DNA of 11,314 nt from Victivallales bacterium (lineage in GTDB: Bacteria; Verrucomicrobiota; Lentisphaeria; Oligosphaerales; Oligosphaeraceae). Each line of letters opens with the position of its first letter. Positions within the stretch are counted from its first letter, which is position 1. The notes beneath the pieces are model-generated. The model had not been told where the DNA came from and made no database searches. It was given only the letters and a program-made list of their open reading frames with translations. Below are positions 1 to 8,348 of the stretch, piece by piece. The stretch covers positions 1-11,314 of the forward strand of contig JAFZZD010000705.1 of assembly GCA_017615955.1 (NCBI GenBank), in the 5' to 3' direction. The translations under genes were made by a program, and so were the position numbers.

Positions 1-22
1 ACTGTCACTGTCCACTGTCCAC
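1..22. repeat. short heptameric tandem repeat at window edge
   Basis: The window opens with ACTGTC followed by two copies of ACTGTCC and a further AC, about three units of a 6-7 bp direct repeat. It lies in non-coding sequence upstream of the large surface-protein gene and may continue to the left of the window. It looks like a slippage-type microsatellite, and no function can be read from it. Confidence 0.6.
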
Positions 23-227
23 TTTTTTAGTCCCATTCACACCTGACTCCTCCTCAAATATTTCGCATTTTTTATAGTTTTATACAATAAAGTAATATCA
101 TTTACTATAAAAATCTACAACGATTATGAATTCACTATCAACTATTTTACTTTTAGCAAGCGCAGGGCATCTTATGGCAGTCTTTCAACAACGACAAGCA
201 TATTCAACTCTAACAACGGAGGTAAAA
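23..227 (+). promoter_or_regulatory. A+T-rich leader of the surface-protein gene
   Basis: This non-coding stretch is clearly richer in A+T than the genes, especially at 55-120, as expected of a promoter region. Two -10-like hexamers are visible, TACAAT at 83-88 and TATAAA at 106-111. Neither has a good TTGACA-like partner 16-18 bases upstream, so no promoter can be fixed. An in-frame ATG at 126 has no Shine-Dalgarno sequence and would put about 34 polar residues before the signal peptide, so 126-227 is read as untranslated leader. Confidence 0.35.
218..222 (+). promoter_or_regulatory. ribosome binding site deciding the start of the large surface protein
   Basis: A perfect GGAGG lies 5 bases before the ATG at 228 and 8 bases before the ATG at 231. 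It places the real start at one of this ATG pair rather than at the upstream in-frame ATG at 126. A typical secretion signal begins exactly here, which supports the choice. Confidence 0.85.
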
Positions 228-3200
228 ATGATGAAAAACAAGAAATTACATGGTTATCTGAAAGCAGTGTTGCTTTCACTGTTATTTGGCATAAGCGGCA
301 CTTATGGGGCAACCTGGTATGTCAGCCAGGATGGCAATGACGAGAACGACGGCACAAGCTGGGGCAGTGCCTTGGCGAATCCCCAAAGCGCCATTGACAG
401 GGCAAGCGCTGGAGACAATGTGCTGATTGGCAAAGGCACATACCATGCCACACGCATAGTGGAGACCGCCTCTGACACAATATACAGCACGTCCTTTGTG
501 CTGAAGGAAGGTGTGTCGCTTCATGGCGGCTACATTGCGGGACAAAACCAAAGAAGCAAAGGCGAATACGCCTGGTCATTCGGCGGCAGAACCATATTCA
601 CCATTGCCGAGGGCAATTCAGGCACGGTGCTCGTCAATGAAACGCCATTCACAACGGAGACGCTTGTCGATGGCCTCGTTCTTGAAGGAGGCACGGCTTT
701 AGGTGCAGGCGGGGACGGGCTTGGCGGCGGTGCCAGGCTGTCAGGCGCAGTAACATTGAAGTCCTGCATAATACAGGGCAACATAGCAGGCAATGGCGGC
801 GGCGCATATCTTTGCGAAGGTGCCAAGTTGAAGCATTGCCTGGTGCGTGACAACTGTGTCCTGGACGAGGGCTGGGGCGGCAACGGAGGCGGCATCTACG
901 CCACAAGTAACACGCAGATTTCCAACTGTCTGGTTACGGGCAATGGCTCTGGTGTACGCAAGGGCGGCGGGATTTATGCCACTGGCAATGCCCGCATAGA
1001 CTTCTGCACAATCGTTGCAAATGAGGCGATACGCGAAGGCAGCGGCCTGCATACGACAAGCACTGAGGGCATGGTGTCAAGCACGGTAGTCTGGGGCAAC
1101 AGCGGCAGCACATTGCAGGCAAGCATCGCCGGCAGCGCAAGCCATTGCGCCATCGAGGGAAACAGTCCCAACGAGAGTTGCATCCCATTGCAGAAAGGGA
1201 ATGCAGGCACGCATGGAAATGCCTACAATGACAACTGGGTTGGCGGTTACTTTCCCTGCTTTGCCTCGCCTGAAAACGGGGACTGGCGCCTTTGCGCGGG
1301 GTCATACCTCATCAACAGAGGAAGCAACACCAACGGGGACAGCGATGCCGCTGGCAATGCCAGAAGCCTTTGCAGCGCAGCGGACATCGGGGCATTCGAG
1401 ACGCCATATCGCGGCAACCTGGCATTGGACTTTGAACTGGAACTGCCCTGCATCTACGGCAATACCAGTTCGGTTCAGGCAGTGCCAGGTGCATTGACGC
1501 CAGCGGAAATCAGCATCACATTCCAGGACCCCGCGTTTGCCGGGGACTGGCAGAACAATGGAGCGGACTGGGCAGTATTGTGGAAGAGCGCAGGCGCAGC
1601 CTTCCCCACATTGCAGGCAATACCAGAAAACACATCTCACTGGAATGCCCTGTCCCTGCAAAGGGAACTACAGGTGTCACGTCGTCCAATCTACATTTCC
1701 GCCGATGACAAGGAATACACATATCTGGAGGAAATGCCGCAATTGACCTGGCGCATCATGGCAGGCAGCCTGGCGGAAGGCGACACAATAACTGGCGCCT
1801 TGCAATGCGAAAGCAATGCCACTCTTGAAACTGCCTGGCCAATCACAAGAGGCACGCTTTCCATAGACGACGGTGTCAACGGCACAAACTATCTCCTCAC
1901 ATTCTACAATGGGGAAATGCTGTGCCACAAAGCCGAGCCAGAACTCGCATTCACGGCAAAATCAGGCACATACAACGGAGGGGCGCTGGCCCTGGAAATC
2001 GAGACTGAACCAGCAGGACTTGCCTACACCTGCGAATACAGGGACGAAACAGGTGCGCTGCTTCCAGAGGTTCCAAGCAATGCAGGAACCTACACTGCCA
2101 CAATAACAATTCAGGATCCGCACTACAGCGGCACATACACAAGCGACTTCACCATTGAAAAGGCAACTTTGACTGCCCATGCCATGGATGCAAGCAGACA
2201 ATACCAGTCTCCAAACGGCGACTTCACCGTGAATGTGACAGGATTTCTGGGCACTGACGGACCAATTGACATTGAAATGCCTGTTGCAAGCAGTGCTGCG
2301 GGATACGAGGCCTCGGCTGGCGAATATCCAATAACCGTATCTGGCGGCAGCGCGAGAAACTACAATTTTCAGTATGTGAACGGCACACTTACCGTGACCA
2401 AGGCAGATGTAAATGCAGAGGTTGAAGACAGTGCGCTTGTATTTGGCGATGCAGTGGAAGACGCGCCAATTACGGGACACGCATCCCATTCAGGCAATGG
2501 AACAGCCGTGCCTGGCACATTCAGCTGGGTGGACGAAGGCAGGCTGCTTAACGCGGGTGACAATGAAGTCGCATGGATTTTCATCCCGGACAATACACAG
2601 AACTACAAGAGTTCATCAGGCACTGCAATCATACACGTCGCGCAACAGGCGCTTCAAATCAAGGCTGATGACATTACAATTACATACGGCGATGAAGAAT
2701 CTGCGCTCACCTATACAATGACGAATGGCAATCGTGACCTTGTGGCAAGCGGGACACTGGTGCGCGAGCAGGGAGACAACGCAGGCACCTACAAAATCAA
2801 GCAAGGCAGCCTGGACTTCGGCCCCAATTATCTCATTGACTTCACGGAAGGCAACTACACCATATTGGCAAGGGAAATCATGGTGAAAATCAAAAATATC
2901 CAAAAGGAATATGGCGAGGCCGATCCAGAACTGCAATACGAGATCCTAGGAGGAAGCCTGGTTGGAGATTCCTTTTTCACAGGTGCACCACGGCGTGAGG
3001 CAGGCGAAAACATCGGATACTATGAAATCAACCAGGGAAACCTGGCAATCAGCGACGGAAAAAACTACACGGCCACCATCATTCCAGGCACATTCAGCAT
3101 TGTGCGCTCGACAAAGCCTGGCCTACTTGAAGCACTACAGATTGGAGACATCAAATACGGCGACATGCTGGGTGACATTGAAATAACAGGCACAATGCTG

Positions 3201-6113
3201 ACCGCAGACGGCACAAAGGAAATGCAAGGATATTTCCAGTGGAAAGAACCCGACACATACCCGGCAGCTGGCAGGCAAAGCCTGGAGTGGACGTTCACGC
3301 CATACGACCTCACCACATCCTCACCATTCTCCGGCACGGTGGAAATCGAGGTGGAGAAGGCAGTGCTGGACGTGCAGATCACAGGCGGTGCCAGCTCCAG
3401 GTACTACAAGGAACCCAATCCTCAATATGAACTGGCATATTCCGGCTTCATTGGTGATGATGACGAAGCGTGCATCAAGGTTCCTCCACAAATCGACACC
3501 ATTGCCAACCACGAAACCATGCCTGGCACCTACCTTGTAAACATAAAGGGCGGAGAGGCGGACAACTACACATTCCAGGCGACGCCAGTGCGCCTGAATG
3601 TGCTGGGACGCAAAGTGGTCTCCTCCACCCACAGTGAAATCGAGGCCACGCCAATAAGTTACGGAGAGCGGCTTGAGCATTCAGAAGTGAACGGGTACAT
3701 AGTCGATGAAAACACGGGCGACATCATTACAGGCACCTTCCTTTGGAAGGCAGGTGACACTATGCCTCTGCCTGGCCTTTCCATTCAGCAGTGCATTTTC
3801 ATTCCCGCCTCATCCTGCTACACAGGTTCCGTCATATCAGTTCCAATCATGATAGAAAAGGGGCGCATCAGGATAAGTTCCTTGCCAGCCGGCAAAAACT
3901 ACGGTGAAATAGACCCTGAACTGCAATGGATTTGTCTGGACATCAAAAACGAGCTGCTGCCAGAAGACGGACTTGTCATGACTATCGGCAGGCAGGACGG
4001 CGAAGACGCTGGCGAATATGAGACATTCCTGGCAGACTCCGAGGAAAACGACCTGTTCGAGATTGATTTCGTGCCAGGCATATTCACCATAAGGCCGCTG
4101 CCGCTTCATGTCACTGCAAACGACACATTCAAATACTACATGGCAGAGGACCCCGTATTCAACTGCACAGTTACGGATGAAATGCCTGACGGCGTACAAA
4201 TCTACGGCACGCCATGCCGCGAGGAAGGAGAGGAAATCGGGACATACAGCATCGGAATGGGAAGCCTGACACTGAGTTCGCCAAACTACTACGTTGACTT
4301 GGAGGAAGGCACCTTCACAATCTACAAAAGGCCTCTTTACGTAAACCTTGTCAACAACTGGAAATACTACGACAAGCAGCCAGAGACACTGGAATACACA
4401 GTAATCAATACTCTGAAGAACTCGGATGTCACCCTTGTGGGTGTCTTGAACAGGAAGGCGGGCGAGAATGTGGGAACCTATCTCGTTGACACATCAGGGT
4501 TGCAGCCCACCGACCCGGAGCACTTCTGCGTGGCGTCAAACAACATAACATTCCAGATCAGGCCCAGGAAAGTGACAGTGCAGTTCGATGACCAGGAAGG
4601 CACATATATGGAGCCCTACCCTGAATTCACGTACAGGGTGGTGGAAGGCACTGTGCTGGAAGGAGACAGCTTCTCTGGTTCAGGTTCCTCCCCGGCCGCC
4701 ATAGGAACCAACAACATTTCACTGGGTTCGCTCACTTTGGGAAGCAACTACAGCATAACCTGCATTCCTGGCACATTCACTGTATATACGGACATTCCAT
4801 ACATTGTATTCGAAGGCTTTGACAAGGAACTCAATGCCTACGATTCACTAAAAGGAGTTGGCATCCGTGCCAAGGCATACAGGGAACATTACAATACCGA
4901 AGTCGAAGGGACATTCAGCCTTCTGCCTGACAACAAAGTTTGCAACGCAGGCACAGAAACCGCCACACTCAAATTCACCTTCAAAAGACGCAAGTCTTTG
5001 AACAGCAACACATACATCAATGCAACGGTAACGCAGACTATCGCCTTCAATGTCAACAAAGTGCGCATCACCATCAAGACAGGGGACTACACCATGACAT
5101 ACGGCGACCCATGGCCTGCTTTAAAATACGAACTTGTAAGCTGCAGTTCGGAACAGATTACGTCGCCGCTGACTCTGCTCACAGGGAACTTCCTCAGTTT
5201 CGACACCGATGGCAATGAAATCGGAACCTTCCCTGTCTTGTACTCGCCAGAGGACATGACCAACAGCAATGTGGAGCTTGCCGTCCAGGCGGGGACTATC
5301 ACCATATCGCCAAGGATACTGCTAGTGGAGGCCAGGTCCTCACACGCCGTAAACAGCGAGGACTTTGACACGGAGGCACTCTCATTCGAATACGATGTGC
5401 TGAAAGTGGTCAATACCAAGACCTACAATCCAGACCTGGACAAAGAGAAGGCCAATGCCCCAGTGCTCAAACTCCAGTGCAACGCAAGCCGAGGTCCTGG
5501 GGTATATAAGATAAGCTTCCTGGAATACACGCCTGCCAACTACGAGGAATATTCTGAATGCTATGGCTTCCAGTTTGCAGATGGGGCGTTTCACCTATTT
5601 GAAAGTGAAGAAAAGCAAGCCATCTACGAGGAGGAACTGGCAAACAGGGAAATAACGGCAAGTCAGAATTGGCTTGACAATCTATATGACGTGGCGTTCG
5701 TCACTCCTGACACCACAGGCAAAGGGGCAAACTACTTCAGTACATTCGACAGCGCATACAGGAATCTGAAAAGCGGAGGCATAATCTGCTATGAACCAGG
5801 CACATACGACATGAATAGCGTAATTGCCAGTATAAGCAGACCCATCGAAATACTGGGGTTCGCCGACGAAGAGGGAAATCTGCCCACCATCCTAGGAAGA
5901 TTTCTGTTCTCGCCCAATTCATACAACAGTGCAATTGAAAACTTGAACATCGCAGGCGGCCACGAATATTGCATTAAAGTAAACTATGCCAACTCAAATA
6001 TGAAAATACGAAACTGTGGCCTGAATGCAAAATATGGTGTCATCTACTATGAGGATTCAGCCATCACCATTGAAGACTGTACATACGATGCATTAAGGCT
6101 GCTGTTATGGTGA
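228..6113 (+). CDS. giant secreted beta-helix / MBG-repeat surface protein
   Basis: Predicted exported protein of about 1,961 residues; starting at 231 instead gives one residue fewer. Residues 1-27 form a signal peptide: basic start, hydrophobic core AVLLSLLFGISG, and a plausible cut after TYG. Residues 28-391 are a right-handed beta-helix of the pectate-lyase-like/POMP type. It opens with WYVSQDGNDENDGTSW, carries Gly-rich rungs (NGGGAYL, NGGGIYAT, KGGGIYAT), and ends in a choice-of-anchor-Q-like module (LINRGSN, then ADIGAFE). From about 485 to 1790 run about 16 beta domains of 75-90 residues. Many are MBG type (YGDxxPxLxY, then AGxxxGTY, then NYxIxFxxGTFTI), mixed with Ig-like domains. 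After a charged linker (about 1792-1808), residues 1809-1961 resemble the start of a second beta-helix but end after a few rungs in LRLLLW. No catalytic motif, cell-wall anchor or sorting domain is visible. Adhesion or a surface-layer role is inferred from architecture only. The repeats are too diverged to be recent duplications. Confidence 0.9.
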   Translation: MMKNKKLHGYLKAVLLSLLFGISGTYGATWYVSQDGNDENDGTSWGSALANPQSAIDRASAGDNVLIGKGTYHATRIVETASDTIYSTSFVLKEGVSLHGGYIAGQNQRSKGEYAWSFGGRTIFTIAEGNSGTVLVNETPFTTETLVDGLVLEGGTALGAGGDGLGGGARLSGAVTLKSCIIQGNIAGNGGGAYLCEGAKLKHCLVRDNCVLDEGWGGNGGGIYATSNTQISNCLVTGNGSGVRKGGGIYATGNARIDFCTIVANEAIREGSGLHTTSTEGMVSSTVVWGNSGSTLQASIAGSASHCAIEGNSPNESCIPLQKGNAGTHGNAYNDNWVGGYFPCFASPENGDWRLCAGSYLINRGSNTNGDSDAAGNARSLCSAADIGAFETPYRGNLALDFELELPCIYGNTSSVQAVPGALTPAEISITFQDPAFAGDWQNNGADWAVLWKSAGAAFPTLQAIPENTSHWNALSLQRELQVSRRPIYISADDKEYTYLEEMPQLTWRIMAGSLAEGDTITGALQCESNATLETAWPITRGTLSIDDGVNGTNYLLTFYNGEMLCHKAEPELAFTAKSGTYNGGALALEIETEPAGLAYTCEYRDETGALLPEVPSNAGTYTATITIQDPHYSGTYTSDFTIEKATLTAHAMDASRQYQSPNGDFTVNVTGFLGTDGPIDIEMPVASSAAGYEASAGEYPITVSGGSARNYNFQYVNGTLTVTKADVNAEVEDSALVFGDAVEDAPITGHASHSGNGTAVPGTFSWVDEGRLLNAGDNEVAWIFIPDNTQNYKSSSGTAIIHVAQQALQIKADDITITYGDEESALTYTMTNGNRDLVASGTLVREQGDNAGTYKIKQGSLDFGPNYLIDFTEGNYTILAREIMVKIKNIQKEYGEADPELQYEILGGSLVGDSFFTGAPRREAGENIGYYEINQGNLAISDGKNYTATIIPGTFSIVRSTKPGLLEALQIGDIKYGDMLGDIEITGTMLTADGTKEMQGYFQWKEPDTYPAAGRQSLEWTFTPYDLTTSSPFSGTVEIEVEKAVLDVQITGGASSRYYKEPNPQYELAYSGFIGDDDEACIKVPPQIDTIANHETMPGTYLVNIKGGEADNYTFQATPVRLNVLGRKVVSSTHSEIEATPISYGERLEHSEVNGYIVDENTGDIITGTFLWKAGDTMPLPGLSIQQCIFIPASSCYTGSVISVPIMIEKGRIRISSLPAGKNYGEIDPELQWICLDIKNELLPEDGLVMTIGRQDGEDAGEYETFLADSEENDLFEIDFVPGIFTIRPLPLHVTANDTFKYYMAEDPVFNCTVTDEMPDGVQIYGTPCREEGEEIGTYSIGMGSLTLSSPNYYVDLEEGTFTIYKRPLYVNLVNNWKYYDKQPETLEYTVINTLKNSDVTLVGVLNRKAGENVGTYLVDTSGLQPTDPEHFCVASNNITFQIRPRKVTVQFDDQEGTYMEPYPEFTYRVVEGTVLEGDSFSGSGSSPAAIGTNNISLGSLTLGSNYSITCIPGTFTVYTDIPYIVFEGFDKELNAYDSLKGVGIRAKAYREHYNTEVEGTFSLLPDNKVCNAGTETATLKFTFKRRKSLNSNTYINATVTQTIAFNVNKVRITIKTGDYTMTYGDPWPALKYELVSCSSEQITSPLTLLTGNFLSFDTDGNEIGTFPVLYSPEDMTNSNVELAVQAGTITISPRILLVEARSSHAVNSEDFDTEALSFEYDVLKVVNTKTYNPDLDKEKANAPVLKLQCNASRGPGVYKISFLEYTPANYEEYSECYGFQFADGAFHLFESEEKQAIYEEELANREITASQNWLDNLYDVAFVTPDTTGKGANYFSTFDSAYRNLKSGGIICYEPGTYDMNSVIASISRPIEILGFADEEGNLPTILGRFLFSPNSYNSAIENLNIAGGHEYCIKVNYANSNMKIRNCGLNAKYGVIYYEDSAITIEDCTYDALRLLLW

Positions 6114-6158
6114 CATAGTAATCGGCCTCCCTTGTTTTTCCATGCGCATGGGGCGTCC

Positions 6159-6191
6159 ATGTGAGCGCCGAAGAGGCGCTCACTCAGGTTG
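6159..6191 (+). repeat. REP-like palindromic repeat, copy 1
   Basis: Stem GTGAGCGCC (6161-6169) pairs perfectly with GGCGCTCAC (6175-6183) across loop GAAGA, preceded by AT and followed by TCAGGTTG. It is the left member of an inverted pair inside the 236-bp palindrome. There is no downstream T-tract, so it is not a classical intrinsic terminator. Confidence 0.8.
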
Positions 6192-6225
6192 AGCAAGCTG
6201 CAAGGCAAAGCACCAGGTAACCCCA

Positions 6226-6245
6226 CACAGGTTGGCCAACCTGTG
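6226..6245. repeat. perfect 20-bp palindrome at the centre of the large inverted repeat
   Basis: CACAGGTTGGCCAACCTGTG is self-complementary over all 20 bases. After one mismatched pair, two more pairs (CC...GG) extend it to 6223-6248. As RNA or single-stranded DNA it would fold with GGCC as a four-base loop. Its half-site AGGTTG resembles the CAGGTTG tail of the neighbouring REP-like copies, so it may derive from two fused tails. It could also be a dimeric protein binding site; nothing here decides. Confidence 0.75.
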
Positions 6246-6278
6246 CGGAGGTCCAGCAGACGAAAACATGAAGTTGGT

Positions 6279-6311
6279 CAACCTGAGTGAGCGCCGCTTC
6301 GGCGCTCACAT
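6279..6311 (-). repeat. REP-like palindromic repeat, copy 2
   Basis: Inverted partner of copy 1. Read on the minus strand it has stem GTGAGCGCC, loop GAAGC, stem GGCGCTCAC and tail TCAGGTTG, differing from copy 1 by a single loop base. Two inward-facing copies separated by a spacer match the organisation of bacterial interspersed mosaic elements. Confidence 0.8.
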
Positions 6312-6458
6312 GGACGCCCCAGGCGCATGGAAACACAAGGGATGCCCGATTACGACATCTGGGCTGGGGTACGCGCCATTCACATTATCGGTTGGAAAAA
6401 TGCAACGCTGACATTACATTACCTTGATTTTTTGCAAACCATCAAACAAGTCAAACAA

Positions 6459-6463
6459 AGGGA
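6459..6463 (+). promoter_or_regulatory. weak ribosome binding site of the GH20 gene
   Basis: AGGGA lies 8 bases before the ATG at 6472. It favours that start over an in-frame ATG at 6424, which would add a 16-residue polar extension with no ribosome binding site. Confidence 0.6.
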
Positions 6464-6471
6464 AATCGACA

Positions 6472-8310
6472 ATGTCAATCAAGTGGATACAGTTGGATCT
6501 TGCCAGGCAGATGGAAAACATCGACACCATCGAGAACTTCATCAAAATAATGGCGGAGGCTGGCTACAACGGCATTTTGCTGTATTTGGAGGACAGGATA
6601 CGCACCGCCTCATACCCATATCCAAAGGACAATGAATGCTACACTGAAGAGCAGATGCGCCAGCTTGTGGACTATGCCGCGAAACTTGGCATGGAGATAG
6701 TCCCATGCGTGGCGACACTGGGGCATGCGGAACGCTTCCTCAGGCATCCGGAACTGGCGCACTTGAGTGAAGTGCGGGACGGCATAAAGGAGCGTTTCGG
6801 CGGCAATCGCAAAGATGAGTTCTGCCCCACGGAGCCTGAATTCTACCCGTTCATGGAAAGATACCTCACCGAGGTGGCGGCGCTATTCCCATCGAAATAC
6901 TTCCATGCTGGGCTTGATGAATTCTTCAACTACTGCCTCTGCCCACGCTGCAAGGCGGCTGCACCCGACTACGAAAGCCAGAGAAAAATGTTCGTGGACC
7001 ATGTGATAAAGATACACGACATTCTTGCAAAGCTTGGCAAGCGCATGGCAATGTGGTCGGACATGTTCGAGATATACAGGGAGGCCATCTACGAGGTGCC
7101 CAACGACATACTTATGTTCGACTGGCAGTACCAGGAAGATGTGCGCTTCTATCTGGCCCATCTGTTCGACTGCACGGTGGAGGACCGTTTCGCCACAAAT
7201 GAGAAGCTGGGGATTGACTGCGTGATTGCGCCGGCAGAATTCCACCTAAGCAATATGACAAGCAGCCTGAAGTTTGCGGAAGGCCAGAAGTGCTGCAAGG
7301 GCTATGTCCTCACCAACTGGGAAAAATCTGATGCGTTCCTGCTGCGCTATCTGCCCCAGTATGTATTCACGGGCCTTCTCATCAACGGCATGCCAGAAAA
7401 CGAAGCATACGCTGAAATGGTGCGCCGCCTGTTCGGGACAGACGATGCAATCCTGCGCACCACCCTCAAACTTATCTACACCCAGGGCTTGTGGCGCCAT
7501 TTCAACAGCGTCAGCGAAGGCAAGCTCTTCACCAGGGACTTCTTCGGCCTCCCATATCCCAGCCAGGAAATCGACATCGCCGCATTCAATATCATTTCCG
7601 AAAAACTGCCGCAAATCAAGACAGACCTTGGAAAGAGAATCATAGAGGACCTGTTGTATGCTGTGCGTGAGAAGATCATTTCTCACAAACTCAAGAAACT
7701 TTATCAGGATGCCTTGGATGGGCATCCCGCAGAATTCGACAAGATTGAGGCTCTTCACAAGGAATTGCTGCAGCTTATTGAAACACTGGAGAAAAAGTGG
7801 GATGTGAACCGTCCTGGCATCACGCCAAATGTTTTCTCAAACAAACTGCCAATCATCAAGGCTCAATTGGAAAAACAGCTGGACAACCTCCGCAACTGCG
7901 CATTCATGAAGCTTCGCATTTGCGCACCAGATGGATATGGCATTCAGCATACACGCATCAGCCTGAGAAAAGACGGCAAGTGGACCATGGTGACAGACCG
8001 TGTCCTCAAGCCAAACGGCGTCAACATTGCGTTGGCGGAATGCTTCCTTCCTGTGCCAAAGGAACTTGTTGGCGCGGACGCGCTGAAAATCGAATCCTAC
8101 GGCATGGGCGGCGTCGGCATCTGCTGGGCAGAACTGGGCAAGGCACAGCCAAAGGCAATTTTGTCTGCGGATGGCATAGTCGAGCATCCGGAGCATCTGC
8201 TGGACAACGATGTGAAGTTCGCCTGGTTCGGCAGCCAAAGCACCAGGGAAGACTATCTCAACGCCAGCAGGGCTGAAACAATACATTCCGTGATATTGTC
8301 ATTGACCTGA
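6472..8310 (+). CDS. GH20-family beta-N-acetylhexosaminidase, hexosaminidase-D-like
   Basis: Protein of 612 residues with no signal peptide or membrane segment, so probably cytoplasmic. Residues about 1-300 form a TIM barrel resembling the hexosaminidase D branch of glycoside hydrolase family 20: WIQLDLARQ at the start, then LLYLEDR (37-43), EIVPCVATLGHAE (75-87), and the catalytic-type segment YFHAGLDE (143-150). D149-E150 correspond to the GH20 Asp-Glu pair, which in this family works by substrate-assisted retention on N-acetylhexosamines. A Cys cluster C155, C157, C160 (CLCPRC) follows directly and may bind metal. Residues about 305-475 are helical and 476-612 are beta-rich, possibly a carbohydrate-binding-like module of unknown family. 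The likely role is release of terminal amino sugars from imported oligosaccharides, but the exact substrate cannot be read. It leads a same-strand series with cimA and the U32 gene. Confident of the superfamily, less so of activity. Confidence 0.8.
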   Translation: MSIKWIQLDLARQMENIDTIENFIKIMAEAGYNGILLYLEDRIRTASYPYPKDNECYTEEQMRQLVDYAAKLGMEIVPCVATLGHAERFLRHPELAHLSEVRDGIKERFGGNRKDEFCPTEPEFYPFMERYLTEVAALFPSKYFHAGLDEFFNYCLCPRCKAAAPDYESQRKMFVDHVIKIHDILAKLGKRMAMWSDMFEIYREAIYEVPNDILMFDWQYQEDVRFYLAHLFDCTVEDRFATNEKLGIDCVIAPAEFHLSNMTSSLKFAEGQKCCKGYVLTNWEKSDAFLLRYLPQYVFTGLLINGMPENEAYAEMVRRLFGTDDAILRTTLKLIYTQGLWRHFNSVSEGKLFTRDFFGLPYPSQEIDIAAFNIISEKLPQIKTDLGKRIIEDLLYAVREKIISHKLKKLYQDALDGHPAEFDKIEALHKELLQLIETLEKKWDVNRPGITPNVFSNKLPIIKAQLEKQLDNLRNCAFMKLRICAPDGYGIQHTRISLRKDGKWTMVTDRVLKPNGVNIALAECFLPVPKELVGADALKIESYGMGGVGICWAELGKAQPKAILSADGIVEHPEHLLDNDVKFAWFGSQSTREDYLNASRAETIHSVILSLT

Positions 8311-8313
8311 TGG

Positions 8314-8348
8314 CAACTTGAATGAGCGCGCCGCCTCGGCGCTCACAT
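8314..8348 (-). repeat. REP-like palindromic repeat, copy 3
   Basis: This copy lies in the 60-bp gap between the GH20 gene and cimA. Read on the minus strand it matches the family, ending in TCAAGTTG, but carries an extra GC in one stem arm (GGCGCGCTCAT instead of GGCGCTCAC). It can still form a 7-bp stem, TGAGCGC (8323-8329) with GCGCTCA (8339-8345). If the genes share a transcript, this hairpin sits between them, 22 bases before the cimA start, where it could affect mRNA decay or translation. That effect is inferred. Confidence 0.75.

Larger units (their letters stand above)
6118..6353. repeat. 236-bp interrupted palindrome (BIME- or MITE-like)
   Basis: The left arm 6118-6196 is the reverse complement of the right arm 6274-6353, with about five mismatches and one single-base gap. 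A perfect 20-bp palindrome, CACAGGTTGGCCAACCTGTG (6226-6245), sits at the exact centre (6235.5) of the whole structure. Between it and the arms lie about 28-29 unmatched bases on each side. Each arm also contains one copy of the REP-like hairpin found elsewhere in the window, so each arm can fold on itself or with the other arm. The element starts 5 bp after the stop of the surface-protein gene. No transposase frame and no clear flanking target duplication are visible. A paired REP (BIME) or a non-autonomous miniature element are the two main readings. Confidence 0.85.
6114..6471. other. 358-bp intergenic region dominated by a long palindrome
   Basis: No credible gene is present. The first two thirds are the 236-bp interrupted inverted repeat described separately. 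The remaining 118 bases (6354-6471) run to the GH20 start and hold only its weak ribosome binding site; I see no convincing promoter hexamer pair there. An ATG-initiated frame from 6327 crosses this stretch into the GH20 gene, but it starts inside the right arm of the palindrome, has no ribosome binding site and overlaps a real gene, so it is not called. Confidence 0.6.

Noticed and set aside
126..227. Upstream in-frame start (ATG at 126) for the giant surface protein
   Set aside because: There is no ribosome binding site before 126, whereas a perfect GGAGG precedes the ATG pair at 228/231, where a typical signal peptide begins.
1962..2489. 175-codon minus-strand open frame inside the surface-protein gene
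   Set aside because: It lies wholly opposite a convincing coding region, with Cys-rich, low-plausibility composition and no start signals; it is a shadow frame.
6118..6353. Palindrome considered as a complete insertion sequence or as an intrinsic terminator
   Set aside because: There is no transposase frame within 236 bp and no clear target duplication, and neither hairpin is followed by a T-tract, so neither label is supported.
6424..6471. Longer GH20 start at 6424
   Set aside because: The added 16 residues are polar and Lys-rich with no ribosome site, while the ATG at 6472 has AGGGA 8 bases upstream and directly precedes the conserved barrel strand.
6327..6635. 102-codon plus-strand frame spanning the palindrome edge and the start of the GH20 gene
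   Set aside because: It starts within the right arm of the palindrome, has no ribosome binding site, overlaps the well-supported GH20 gene in another frame and shows no recognisable domain.
7246..7758. 170-codon minus-strand open frame opposite the GH20 gene, with similar frames at 7837-8286 and 8874-9344
   Set aside because: These are antisense shadows of conserved enzymes, with no family motifs or ribosome sites.
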